Program-made: the position numbers and the translations under genes
In this document: one piece after another, positions 44,197-53,729 of the stretch
How the letters are laid out: each line of letters starts with the position of its first letter
How positions within the stretch are numbered: the first letter of the stretch is position 1
Source of the DNA: Symsagittifera roscoffensis
Lineage: Eukaryota; Xenacoelomorpha; Acoela; Convolutidae
Length of the DNA stretch: 60,000 bases
Reading direction: 5' to 3'
Assembly: GCF_963678635.1 (NCBI RefSeq)
Contig: NC_087064.1
Location: 53,588,684-53,648,683, forward strand
The notes under the pieces: model-generated
Told to the model about the DNA's origin: nothing
The model's database searches: none
What the model saw: only the letters and a program-made list of their open reading frames with translations

Positions 44197-44731
44197 TATT
44201 TATTTTTTCCAACACCTCTCCAACCTGCTGAATTTCAAGCCAGTGGAAATAAAAGTGACCTTGCAAATACCATTTAGACTCATTAAGATAACGGTGGTAA
44301 ATAATTAAATAAACCACCGGAAGTTTTTTGTATTTTGATAGCTTGTTGAAACATAGACGGATTTTTCTCTCCAAGTCTTTATCAACCCATAATGAGTTAA
44401 AGTCAAACGAATAGTCGAAAACGTTTTCATAATCAGCAATATTCAAATCGCTCACAGTGCCATACTTTTGTTTTGTAGAAATGCACCAAGAGATTTGTTG
44501 AAGCTCACTCAAATAAAATTGTTCTTTGAAAATCAACTCGTATTCTTTCTTTGAAATTTCCTTTGCCCTTTCGAGGAAGACGACGTAGCGTTCATTACAT
44601 AATTTGAAAAATGAGTTTTTTTCTGCGGTTGAAAACACTCTTAATTGTAAATGTTCATTATCAATATCTTCAGTACACCAAGTTCCCTCTAATTTCATTT
44701 TTCTTATTTCAAAATTTGACAATTTTATCAT
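44162..44731 (-). CDS. Uncharacterised Polinton protein, first gene of the block, 189 residues
   Basis: ATG at 44731. This is the most 5' gene of the long minus-strand block, so its upstream region (44732-45017) should contain a promoter. The protein is helical, charged and rich in Tyr and Trp (GTWCTEDIDNEHLQLRVF, LPVVYLIIYHRYLNESKWYL). No motif is recognised. Confidence 0.5.
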   Translation of the reverse strand: MIKLSNFEIRKMKLEGTWCTEDIDNEHLQLRVFSTAEKNSFFKLCNERYVVFLERAKEISKKEYELIFKEQFYLSELQQISWCISTKQKYGTVSDLNIADYENVFDYSFDFNSLWVDKDLERKIRLCFNKLSKYKKLPVVYLIIYHRYLNESKWYLQGHFYFHWLEIQQVGEVLEKINNEIAKKQSNSY

Positions 44732-45017
44732 TTGGTATATTTCGCCCAGAAACGGCCGCCGCCTTTTGAGAGTAATTTCAATTTACTGCCTTTTCACCAT
44801 AAAATTTAGGTCAAGTTAAGGAATTAGTTTACTGCTGCCAACAGTTAAGCTACGCTGCCAAAATGGCCGGCGAATTTTTATTATATACCATAAAAGTCAA
44901 TTCCCCGTTCACTAACAAATTTCAACTAGGTCGAAAGTTCATTTACCCTAAACAAGCATAACAATTAATATGATTCATATAATTAATCAGGACCAATAAT
45001 TAGGACCCCAAAATTTG
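44732..45017 (-). promoter_or_regulatory. Probable promoter region of the Polinton minus-strand gene block
   Basis: It is the only non-coding DNA between the right terminal repeat and the first gene of a tightly packed block. It contains two CGGCCGCCG/GGCCGGCG-type GC islands (44753-44763, 44868-44878), a CTGCCAACAG...GCTGCCAAAATGG repetition, and TATATAC-like AT runs (44880-44890). Assignment is by position. Confidence 0.3.
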
Positions 45018-45250
45018 GAATTAGAAAGATTTTTGTATCGTGTCCCTTGTTGTTAAGCTAAACTTAGCAAGATCCTAAGTAGGGGGTCTTCTGCTTTTTG
45101 GGTGGAAAATCTCTTTCGTTTACAAAATCCTAGGATGAGGGTCCTCCAAAAAATTAAGGACCCCTTTCCTAGGATTTTGCTTTACGTGAGGACCCCCCCC
45201 CCTTAGGAAGGACCCCCCCCTTAGGATCCGGGACACGATACAATACTACT
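45018..45250 (-). repeat. Polinton right terminal inverted repeat
   Basis: The inverted copy of 26940-27179. The outer 130 bp (to CCTAGGATTTTG) are nearly identical apart from shorter G-tracts; the inner half is more diverged. It is likewise palindromic, with GTATCGTGTCCC at its inner edge. Confidence 0.9.
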
Positions 45251-48200
45251 TATATATATGTTAACTTTGTACCTAGTAACGAATCCCGCTCCTTGCAAAG
45301 GCGGGAATTTAGTTATAAGATCCCGTCAATTGATTTTTTTTCGATGATTATATCGCTTCGCATGCTTGCATATATCAGCAAGATGTTAGATTGATACATT
45401 TTTTTTTGAATTTTCTAAACATGATTTTTGCGAGGTAAAAACACAAAATCAATCATAGTCAGAGATAACGTTTTTTCAAATGGGTTCTTTTCAATCAGGT
45501 TTTTTTGAGTTTTTCTGCTCGTTTATAAATCATTTGGATTTTTAAAAATTATAGGAGAAAAAGACAAAATTTAGAGAGCGACAAAAGGTTCAGCAATCAA
45601 GCTCTTATAACATCTTATTATTTTTAAAAAAATGGTGCTTTTGTTTTAGGTTCACTAACATCGAATATGAGAAAAAACTATCGATTCTGTTTACATGTGT
45701 TGGCTCCGCTTTTCCCATGTTAACAACCCCTGAGCTCCTCGTGAACTTAGCCGACACATTTCACGAAGAGACGGATGAATGGGTCGAAAAACAAAAGGTG
45801 AATTTGAACGACTCGGGTCAGAATTTAGATTTTAAGGTTAAATGATACATCGCTAATAGCATATAATTGCCAACTACATCAAAAATATAGTTTAGTATAT
45901 TTTTAGAATGTTGCCAGCAAAAACAGCCACAACTATCTATTTCAACAAAACATTTTCGAACATAAAACTGACACAGAAAAGAAAAGGCAAAAACCCGGTA
46001 AAATTTAACTAGACGCCCTTGAAGCTGAAGTTCCTAAGTTTTCGAGCAAACAGTTTCGACAACTAAGTTGCATCCTGTTTAAATCAGGATAATTGCTTTA
46101 TTCGTTTCCAATTTTCTTTCCAAATTTAATTTTTCCTCAATTGTGTTATGTAATAATATGGATAAATGGCGCGATGCTACGATAAAAAGTACGAAGAATA
46201 AAAATCCTTACAATAGTTATGTTGTTCATCGCACCAAGTTTTATTGCTCAATGACAGCATTAAAATTGTTTATCAGAAGGGGTTTCAAATGTATAAGAAA
46301 TGGAAAAGAGCCAGCTGATGATAAACATATTTGCATCAAATCTGCTAACAAAAATTTGAAATCATTTTATTAACTATGAAGCAAAACTTGTGGTCCAAAA
46401 TCACTACAACTACAGTAAACATTAAAAGATGAGTAAGTGCTAAGCATAACCGACGAAATCTGCTAAGCATAACAATCATCGAAATGAGTCGAGTGGTGTA
46501 CCAACCAAATTAATGCCCTTTTAGTCGTGTTACAAATGACATCCAATAATTTTCAAAACTTATTATGCTTCATTTGAGCACTTAAGATGATTTAAATTCA
46601 AGCAAAGAAATGTAATTTTTGGAAAATTTCAGCCCCTGTTCCAGAATAAAAAATCTTTAAAGAGAATTTCTGCCAAAACACTGAAAAACGAACTTTGGAA
46701 ATTTTTCGTTTAACTTGAAGTTTTTTATCGAAAATGTTTTGTTTTTTCCCTACTTTACTGTGATGGTCGACCATGCCTGATTTCTAGTTTTACGTTCAGA
46801 TCGTTTCATCACTTCCCGCAAAAAATATCTACACAAAATTGAAAAAAATATATATATATTAATCGTAAAATTTCTCTGCGTTTTGCCCAGTAACTGGCTA
46901 TCTTTGTTTATCTTTAGCATTGATATAAAGGAGAACACTTTTGTTCAGTTTGATAGAGTTTTCTCTTGTTTTTTAATTATTATTTTTGGGCTTTTTGAAC
47001 TTTAAACTGAATGATATGGTCTGTAATTTAGTTGGCAACTGATTCCATTTCTTAGATCAAACATATTCCATTATTTGTTTCCCATGGTCAGTTTTTCTTA
47101 TCAACTTTTAATCTCAGACCCTTGAGTCAACTCCTACTAGATAAAAAAACTCCTGGAAAATTGTTCTAGAATTGGATAGCAAAAACAAGGAAGATAAAAA
47201 TAATTTTTTTTTTTTCACACTGGGAGCAAGCGAAAGATTGAAAACTAAATTTACAGAAAAATGATATGTCACAGACAAAACGACAAGCACCAATTTGTAC
47301 ACTCCGTGGCTTTCTTCTAGAATACAATGGAAAAGAAATGAATTGAATATAGTAATAGTTCAACCTGGATAGAATGAATCAGTTTGCCTGTTTTCACAGT
47401 GAGCATATGCTGTTTTTTTTTAAAAGTTCGAATGTTTTCTAACATTCAAAAGTCGTCTCAATTAGAAAAAACAACAACGACATGCGATTTTAACACAGAG
47501 TTCCATTGTGAGGCTCTTGACCAGTAAAACAACATAACTTTTCAATAGTTTTAATCAAAATGGTTTCTTTGCTTTCAAAACTGAACACTTCAGGAATTTT
47601 TTTGAGTGGTGCGTGCTTTCTTGAATACAGTTTTTTTCTAGTTGTTAAGAATCAATCCAGCCCAATAAAACCCATGAAAAACTCTGTTTAGCTCTTCTTG
47701 AATGACATGTATACGACCGCATTATCCGTGTGAACTTGCCAACCAAAGCAGAATTTTTTACGAGCCCAAAACGGGGGTATAAAACTCGTTAAAAAAATTG
47801 TAGTGTTCCCAGTAGAGAACCTCGAGTTACATTTGATATATTATTTATTTCGTTCAAATTGAATGGTGTTTCTACTTTTTTACTGATAACTCTCGTCAAA
47901 TTAGGAAAAAAGCGAACATAATTTTTTCTCCCATAGTTTAAAACTTATAAACTGACATGGTTTCACTTTCGGAGTCCCAATGTTTTTGATGCAGAGTTAA
48001 GTTTTCACACAGCTCTGATTTTAAATTTTTCTTATAGAATATTGGAAGTATTTGAATAATAATCACCTTTTTCTTGTTTCTCTGGTTTGAAACTATAGCC
48101 AAATGAAACAACGTGGTAGTCAGAAAATTTTCTATTTCAGAACTGTTGCCGTCTTTTGCTAAGCTTCCTAGATTTAGATCTTTGTTTTTATCGTGATTTG

Positions 48201-49419
48201 TTTTTTTGGACAAGCTGTGTCAAAAAAAATTCCTCCAAACAGAATCTTGAATCTTGCAATAAATTTAATTTTGCGTATGATATTTCCTTCACTAGGAAGC
48301 ACATACGCAGTCAGTTGGTGAATAAAAACTTTTATATTTCGCCTTTTGGTGGCCAGTAAGCAGTGGTCAATTAAAGTTTTACTTGATTGTTTTTGAATCT
48401 AATACAATGCAATTTGCGTTTTTGATCGTCAAACTGAAAATTTGGCTGTAGGTCAAAAAAAATTTCAAAGTGAAATCATTCCTTTAAAGTAAACGGCCAA
48501 ATACACAATAAGTTTTGGTGCAAGTCCTTGTACTTTTACAAAATTCATGCAGGTTTGCCACAAGTTTCACAGTAAGGAATCCACAAGTTCCGATGACTGA
48601 CTTTCAATTGTCAAGTTTCTCATAGACAAACTTCTCTTTTCAACTACTATGGTTCTTCATTGTTCTTTCTTCGCAGTTTCGACAGTATTTTGTCACTTTC
48701 TGCTTGAGCTTCATAATTTGTTTCTCGACTTTTAGGGTTAGATTGAAATCGTTTCAGGCTGTTAGATGAATTTTTTCGTTCCCTTCGTGATTGTTAATTC
48801 ATTTTTTCGTTGTTGTAAACTTTGTTCAGGCACTACGAGTGTTTTTTACGAGGGGCCACTCTGTTTTGTTGCAAAGTAAATTTTGTCACTGCTTCCCAGA
48901 TTTTCGCGTTGTCATCAGAAGACAAACTACGCAAAAAAAATATCCAGTCATCAATTTTAGTGACAATCTTGGCAGCTTTAATTGAGTTACTTATCCAGAC
49001 AGATTTGAATATTATTTCAATACAATTTAAAAGAGATGGCCATTTGCTCAAAAACATTGCTCGTTAACAATTCCAGTGACTTTTTTTGAGAAGACATTGC
49101 ATACACCGTGATAAATAGCTCAACCAGTTTCCATTTTTTAGAAATTAATTTTGCTTATCATTTTAGCCTAATTTTAGATTGGTTTTGTGCGGCAAAATAT
49201 TGCTTTTTTTATAAATGGATATCTGATAGCTCTCTGAAACGCTGCTCATTGATACACTATCCGGTTTGTTGATTCACATCCAACCTTGATAAGTTTTTCA
49301 CAACAATACGGCTACAATTTATCGAAAAAAGAAGCTCTGGTTGCTGTGTGCCCTCCTTTTATTCAATTTTTTTTTCATTAAGTTTTGAGAAAAACCAGTT
49401 TTCAAGGCAACACTTTTGC
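45251..49419. other. AT-rich non-coding DNA between the Polinton and the gap
   Basis: One exon-like block (45650-45836) is listed separately. The other open frames are short, AT-driven and unsupported. The expected UHM exon(s) of U2AF2 were looked for and not seen. Confidence 0.5.
45650..45836 (+). CDS. Orphan exon-like block, gene unknown
   Basis: A polypyrimidine tract and TTTTAG acceptor precede an open frame encoding YEKKLSILFTCVGSAFPML then TTPELLVNLADTFHEETDEW, with normal amino-acid composition. Two donors fit: AAG/GTGAAT at 45798 and AAG/GTTAAA at 45837. It does not match U2AF2. No partner exon is visible before the gap. The TTPELL segment slightly recalls RasGEF N-terminal modules, but this is too weak to name. 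Confidence 0.35.
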
Positions 49420-49619
49420 NNNNNNNNNNNNNNNNNNNNNNNNNNNNNNNNNNNNNNNNNNNNNNNNNNNNNNNNNNNNNNNNNNNNNNNNNNNNNNNNN
49501 NNNNNNNNNNNNNNNNNNNNNNNNNNNNNNNNNNNNNNNNNNNNNNNNNNNNNNNNNNNNNNNNNNNNNNNNNNNNNNNNNNNNNNNNNNNNNNNNNNNN
49601 NNNNNNNNNNNNNNNNNNN
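49420..49619. other. Assembly gap of exactly 200 N
   Basis: The round length suggests a placeholder of unknown true size. Base composition changes sharply across it, from AT-rich to roughly balanced. Confidence 0.95.
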
Positions 49620-49790
49620 GAAGACGTACTCAATGGACCAGAGCTACATTGGGAGGTGGATAGTTTGCCTGGACGGGTACAACATGATAATTGAGCACAG
49701 AACTAGAGACAAACCTTAAAATGCCGATAGCTTGAGTAAGCTGGAGTTCTACGCGAGAAAGGAACAGAGTCGAATAGGCCAGAAATAAAA
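49620..49790 (+). pseudogene. Gypsy RNase H C-terminal fragment
   Basis: It reads YIGRWIVCLDGYNMIIEHRT, a stop at 49717-49719, then NADSLSKLEFYARKEQ. This corresponds to the ARWxxxLxxYxFxIxHRxGxxxxNADxLSR end of Ty3/Gypsy RNase H. The stop replaces one residue of the linker before NAD. Confidence 0.75.
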
Positions 49791-50042
49791 GAGGGCTTCT
49801 CCTTCATGAATAAGCAAACGTACGATAGTCTTCCACTCACGAGATGGCTCGACAAGTCAGGCAAACCGATACAAGATCACCCCGAATTACCAAAAGAGCC
49901 TCCAGAGAAAACAATCTTGAAGAAGACCCGAGGGATGCCGATAGGGATAATGCTCAAGTCAAAAATTGTGAGAGAGACACTCAAGGCGAAGGGCTAAGAT
50001 CTCAACCAGGTAGAAACTGGAGAAGCACAGATAGATGAGGAC

Positions 50043-50970
50043 TTGATGAGATTACTCGAGAAACTAGCAGATGATAAACAGGTGATCGAAGGAAAGGGCA
50101 AGGAGGAACCGGTAGTCACGATACTGCGGAGGAGTGAGACAGTCGGCGACGAAGACACCTCAGAAGAGAGGAATCCTGACGGGAAAGAAATCGTGCAGTC
50201 ACTGGTGGACAAAATCCCTGATGACATACTTGAGCGGACTAGGGTTAGGAAAAAGAAAGTGGCGTTTAAGGAGGAAGCTGAACACCTTGGAACGGGTCAA
50301 GAGTCCGGGGAGTGGCCCACAGAGGAAGAAGATGTTGGAGAAGAAAAATTGTCCGGGGAGTGTGAAGAATGGGATGAAGATTCGGAGGGCAAGCAGCGAC
50401 GACCAAGATAGTCTGTGCATGATACTGGCGGAAGAGAAGATGAGACACCGGGACAGGGAGCTGCAGACGGATCTCTCATCAGGAACATACAACTTGGATC
50501 AGCAAGAAGTGCGAGGAGGTGAAGAACTTGAGAAAATTGCAGTATCGAGGAAACCGTTCAGGGAACTATCTTGCAAATCGAATGTCAGAACAAATCTGGT
50601 GCCAGAGGACGATAGAAAGATCATGAAAAGGATAGTGTGCGTTAAGCTGAAAGATGACATCCACAACCCTGGAGAAAAGATTGGTCAGATAGTGGCACTA
50701 AAGGAACATGTCAAGGCGAGATATAAGCTCTCGGATCTAATAAGGGCCCAAAAGAATGACAAGATGACAAGCAACCTCTCCAAATGGGTCCGGACGGGGT
50801 CCAAAGAGAAGGGGGACCTAGAAGAAGACAGCTACAAGATCTTGAGCCAATTCTACAAAGAAAGAAAAGATTTACTCTTTCACACAGCTGATGGGGTGGT
50901 AGCGTGCAAGAGAAAGGATGAGGAGAAGATATTATACAAGCATAATCTCATCATAATGCCACAGTTGTAG
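50043..50970 (+). pseudogene. Gypsy pol linker between RNase H and integrase
   Basis: An acidic, low-complexity frame (50043-50411) passes by frameshift to a second frame. The second frame carries VALKEHVKARYKLSDLIRAQ, LSQFYKERKDLLFHTADGVV and LYKHNLIIMPQL, the familiar pre-integrase segment ending in the VP...L block. TAG at 50968-50970 interrupts it just before the integrase zinc finger. Confidence 0.65.
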
Positions 50971-51700
50971 CAGACCGAAGTGTTATTCAGATCGCACGAT
51001 CAAATGGGGCACCAGGGGATAGACAAGGTGCAACAGAGAATACTTCACAGGTTTGACTGGCCAGGATTAAGGAAAGCCTGCAAGAGATGGGTAAATGCAT
51101 GCCTAGCATGCCTGCAAGTGAAAGACCCAAGGAAGATGAAGTTTTCACTCAAGTCCGTTGAGAGCTCGGAATTCAACGAAGTCATGCAAATAGATCACCA
51201 AAAGATCTGTATGACAGAGTCACGATATAACCAGGTACTAGTCATAATAGATCACTTCACAAAGCTGGCAGAAGCGGTGCCGTGTCAGACAGCCTCGGCA
51301 GAGGAAACTTATGACCATCTGATAACACATTGGATATCACGGTATGGCTGTCCCATGACATTTCAGTCGGACAACGGCAAAGCCTTCGTGGGGGACATGA
51401 CAAAAGAATTGATGTAGAGGTCTCACATAGCTCAAGCGCACTCAACGACCTACCATCCCCAGACCAACGGGTTGGTAGAGAGGCAGAGTATAACGTTGGT
51501 AAACATGCTGAGGGTATACTGCTCAAGGTACATGACGGATTGGGATAAGTATCTGCCGCAGGTGGCAGGGGCGTACAACAGTACGCAACGCTCAATAACA
51601 GGAATCAGTCCCCTCATGATGTTGACGGGCAAGGAAAGAGCGATGCCCCTAACATTCTTTTACCCGAGTACGAAGGGAAAAAGACGTCGCCTCAAGCTTA
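50971..51700 (+). pseudogene. Gypsy integrase, zinc finger and DDE core, one internal TAG
   Basis: The HHCC finger is SHDQMGHQG...NACLACLQVK. The core shows Asp in MQIDHQKICM, Asp in FQSDNGKAF, then TAG at 51415-51417, then TTYHPQTNGLVERQ with the catalytic Glu. The same reading frame is used on both sides of the stop. The frame is lost near 51690. Confidence 0.85.
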
Positions 51701-51701
51701 T

Positions 51702-52901
51702 GTGAAAGAAGCGATCAGGAGACAGCAGGAATTAAACGAGCTCTGCAGGAGGAATGCTGCACAAGCACAAATGAGACAGCGCAAGAAATACGATGAAAAG
51801 AAACTACAAGCGAAACCATATGCAGTGGGCCAGTACGTGTGGGTCTTCCAGAATGTCATACCTCCCAAAGGTACAAATAAACTACTCAAGAAATGGAGTG
51901 GGCTGTTCATGATAACGGAAGTGCACCAGCAAGGACGGTTTTACCGCTTGAGTACGGGGCGTGTAGCGCATTATGAAAACTTGAAACCTCATGTCCCATC
52001 CCCAGAAGACTGGTGCGTATTGCAGAACATGGAGGGACTCGAGTACCTACTGGTGGAGCCAGCGTGTGAGGTGAATGAAAAAGGCACCAGAGAGAAAACC
52101 GATGGCAACGAAGGCTTGAGTTTGGTCGACAATGAAAAATCAGAAGCGGATTCAGAGGCAGAACCCTTTGTGGAAGAAGATTGGAACGACCCGGAGCAGG
52201 ACGAGGTGCCGAAGTGGACGGAACCAGACTTGCCGATGACGACAGGAAGCAGGAGCGGTAATCGTAAACGGACAAGCATGAGGTACAATAGGTACGGGGA
52301 TGACTTTTTGATTGACAAGATACGGCCTGATGAATTGGGCAACGAGTTACTGAGTGTGGGCGAATTGGTGGCAGACGATGAATGGCAAATCATCAACGAC
52401 AGTGAACACTACCCAAAGGAGGACTACTCCACACCAGAACAAGAAACAGATCTGGAGCAGAGCGAGATCGAGAGGAGGGAGAACATGAACCTGAGAATAC
52501 TAGAGTGGATGAGTGAAGTCAAGAGCGAAGAAGATGAAGGGCTAAGCATCCAGCAGGTCGACGTGTCAGCAGAACAACACGTGAAAACGGAAGATCCCCT
52601 CTCCGGTTGGACAGCAACCGACAGGCCGCTCAAAATACCCCCAGATAATTTAGACCCAGCATCATCGACGGGGACGTCGATAAATATTTTTGTCCGGGGT
52701 GGGGGTAGGACTTACCCACACCAAAAATGTGATGATAAAGAAACTCAGGGAAGTAGGAGAGACCAATTGGCTAGAACTGGGCGAGGAAGAAGTCGAACCT
52801 ACCATAGGAAGGAACTTCAAAACAAAATTCAAAATTCCGAACGAGTACTCAGAGAACATCATGATAACGGACATCGACTTTATTCTGTCAGACAGGACTA
52901 G
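51702..52901 (+). CDS. Gypsy integrase C-terminal (GPY/F-like) region with long acidic tail
   Basis: An open frame of 399 codons in a different frame from the DDE core. KKYDEKKLQAKPYAVGQYVW, then NKLLKKWSGLFMITEV and YRLSTGRVAHYENLKPHVP, matches the integrase tail with GPY/F-like module. The remainder is acidic and low in structure (EADSEAEPFVEEDWNDPEQD), with RTSMRYNRYGDDFLIDKI as a conserved-looking element. It overlaps the macro-like frame at its end. It was probably continuous with the core before a frameshift. Confidence 0.7.
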   Translation: MKEAIRRQQELNELCRRNAAQAQMRQRKKYDEKKLQAKPYAVGQYVWVFQNVIPPKGTNKLLKKWSGLFMITEVHQQGRFYRLSTGRVAHYENLKPHVPSPEDWCVLQNMEGLEYLLVEPACEVNEKGTREKTDGNEGLSLVDNEKSEADSEAEPFVEEDWNDPEQDEVPKWTEPDLPMTTGSRSGNRKRTSMRYNRYGDDFLIDKIRPDELGNELLSVGELVADDEWQIINDSEHYPKEDYSTPEQETDLEQSEIERRENMNLRILEWMSEVKSEEDEGLSIQQVDVSAEQHVKTEDPLSGWTATDRPLKIPPDNLDPASSTGTSINIFVRGGGRTYPHQKCDDKETQGSRRDQLARTGRGRSRTYHRKELQNKIQNSERVLREHHDNGHRLYSVRQD

Positions 52902-53250
52902 CGCGATCTGTATAACGGCGGACATGAGCTTCAAATCGAGACTGGAGGCCGACTTCAAAAGAGAATACCAGAACGTGGAGTTTCTATTCAGACAGAGACC
53001 GGGGCTGGGAGGGATGGCTGGGCTTCCCCCATCGGTGGCACAAGTCCCGGGCAAATATCTGTGCTTTCTACTGACGAGGGTAAATGAAAGGAATACGATA
53101 GATCCTGAGCACGTGATGTTAGCACTAACGAGGCTGAGGGATTTCATGATTAAAAGAAGGATAATGGAGGTCTCGATGCCAATTTATGACACAAACAGGG
53201 ACAAGTTGAGCCCAAGGGAGTTGTATGCCATCCTACAGAAACAGAGATAA
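52690..53250 (+). CDS. Macro-domain-like ORF of the Gypsy element
   Basis: 186 codons. The order of elements fits an ADP-ribose-binding macro domain: DIDFILSDRTSAICITADMS, FKSRLEADFKREYQNVEFLF, a Gly-rich loop (PGLGGMAGLPP), a KYLCFLLTR strand, the LTRLRDFMIKRRIMEVSMPI helix/strand and YDTNRDKLSPRELYAIL at the place of the usual GCGLDxLxW phosphate-binding segment. The Gly residues of that last loop are replaced, so activity is doubtful. The upstream integrase tail ends in another frame, so this would be a separate ORF or a frameshift product. Macro-like ORFs downstream of integrase are known to me from some invertebrate LTR elements, without certainty about this lineage. Confidence 0.55.
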   Translation: MSGVGVGLTHTKNVMIKKLREVGETNWLELGEEEVEPTIGRNFKTKFKIPNEYSENIMITDIDFILSDRTSAICITADMSFKSRLEADFKREYQNVEFLFRQRPGLGGMAGLPPSVAQVPGKYLCFLLTRVNERNTIDPEHVMLALTRLRDFMIKRRIMEVSMPIYDTNRDKLSPRELYAILQKQR

Positions 53251-53729
53251 TGGTACACCTACACAAGAAATACTACTTGAGTATCGCCTGAGCTACGAGT
53301 GGACAACGGAGGTCTTGAGTTGGGGGTACATGTGGATCTTGAGTAAGGGTACATGGGGGCCTCGGGGCAGGTAGATGGATTTTAACGTGATTGGCATGAC
53401 AATTATAATTTAAAAAATGATGGTGCTAAAACCTTAAATGAATCTGCATGCTCTTAAGAACTTCCAATTGAATTATTTTAGTAAAACGGATGGAGGTATA
53501 AGGTTTTAACTACAATAATGGGGGGGGGGTTTAGGTTAGGAATATGACACCTTAGTCTAAAAAGTGGATTTTCCTTTCAGATTGATTTGATCAAGCCAAA
53601 GTTGACGACTAAAACACACTCATTGGAGAGAGAATAGAAAATTTTGAACAAAGTTCACAATCGGAAGCATTCGGAAGTAATTTCTCAAGTTGGTACGGTA
53701 ATTCACGAGTTGGTACGGTAATTTACGAG
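53251..53729 (+). other. Spacer after the Gypsy element
   Basis: AT-richer than its neighbours, with a G10 tract at 53521. It may contain the 3' end or LTR remnant of the Gypsy element; none was recognised. A TTGGTACGGTAATT(C/T)ACGAG repeat occurs at 53688-53728. Confidence 0.35.

Larger units (their letters stand above)
26940..45250. mobile_element. Polinton/Maverick (polintovirus-like) element, 18.3 kb, near complete
   Basis: The element is bounded by terminal inverted repeats that begin AGTAGTATTGTATCGTGTCC; the AG start and size fit Polintons (about 15-20 kb). It carries all hallmark genes: protein-primed DNA polymerase B, retroviral-type integrase, adenovirus-like protease, packaging ATPase, double-jelly-roll major capsid protein and minor capsid protein. 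From 36640 to 44731 the genes lie head-to-tail on the minus strand with overlaps of a few bases, like a virus genome. Polymerase lies at the other end, also on minus. Between them sits a 3.7-kb inverted-repeat module. No exact 6-bp target duplication is visible: ACTGTT lies on the left and TATATA on the right. Most genes are open, so the insertion is fairly recent or was captured recently; the minor capsid gene has one stop. Confidence 0.95.
49620..52680 (+). mobile_element. Decayed Ty3/Gypsy retrotransposon pol (RNase H end to integrase C-terminus)
   Basis: Order of domains: RNase H end (GRWIVCLDGYNMIIEHRTRD...NADSLSKLEF), linker, integrase zinc finger, DDE core, GPY/F-like region. At least three in-frame stops (49717 TAA, 50968 TAG, 51415 TAG) and frame changes near 50390 and 51690 show it is inactive. 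The reverse transcriptase would lie in or beyond the gap. No LTR was recognised. Confidence 0.85.

Noticed and set aside
46143-46373. Small plus-strand frame after the Polinton
   Set aside because: Short, no motifs, no splice context, and typical of random AT-rich sequence.
50134-50411. First half of the 278-codon frame as coding
   Set aside because: In this interval the acidic frame starting at 50043 looks like the original; the other frame becomes meaningful only after about 50390.
49620-51700. Stop-codon reassignment (TAG/TAA read as an amino acid) to explain in-frame stops
   Set aside because: The stops replace different expected residues at different places, frameshifts are also present, and intact genes nearby use ordinary stops. 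Simple decay explains it.
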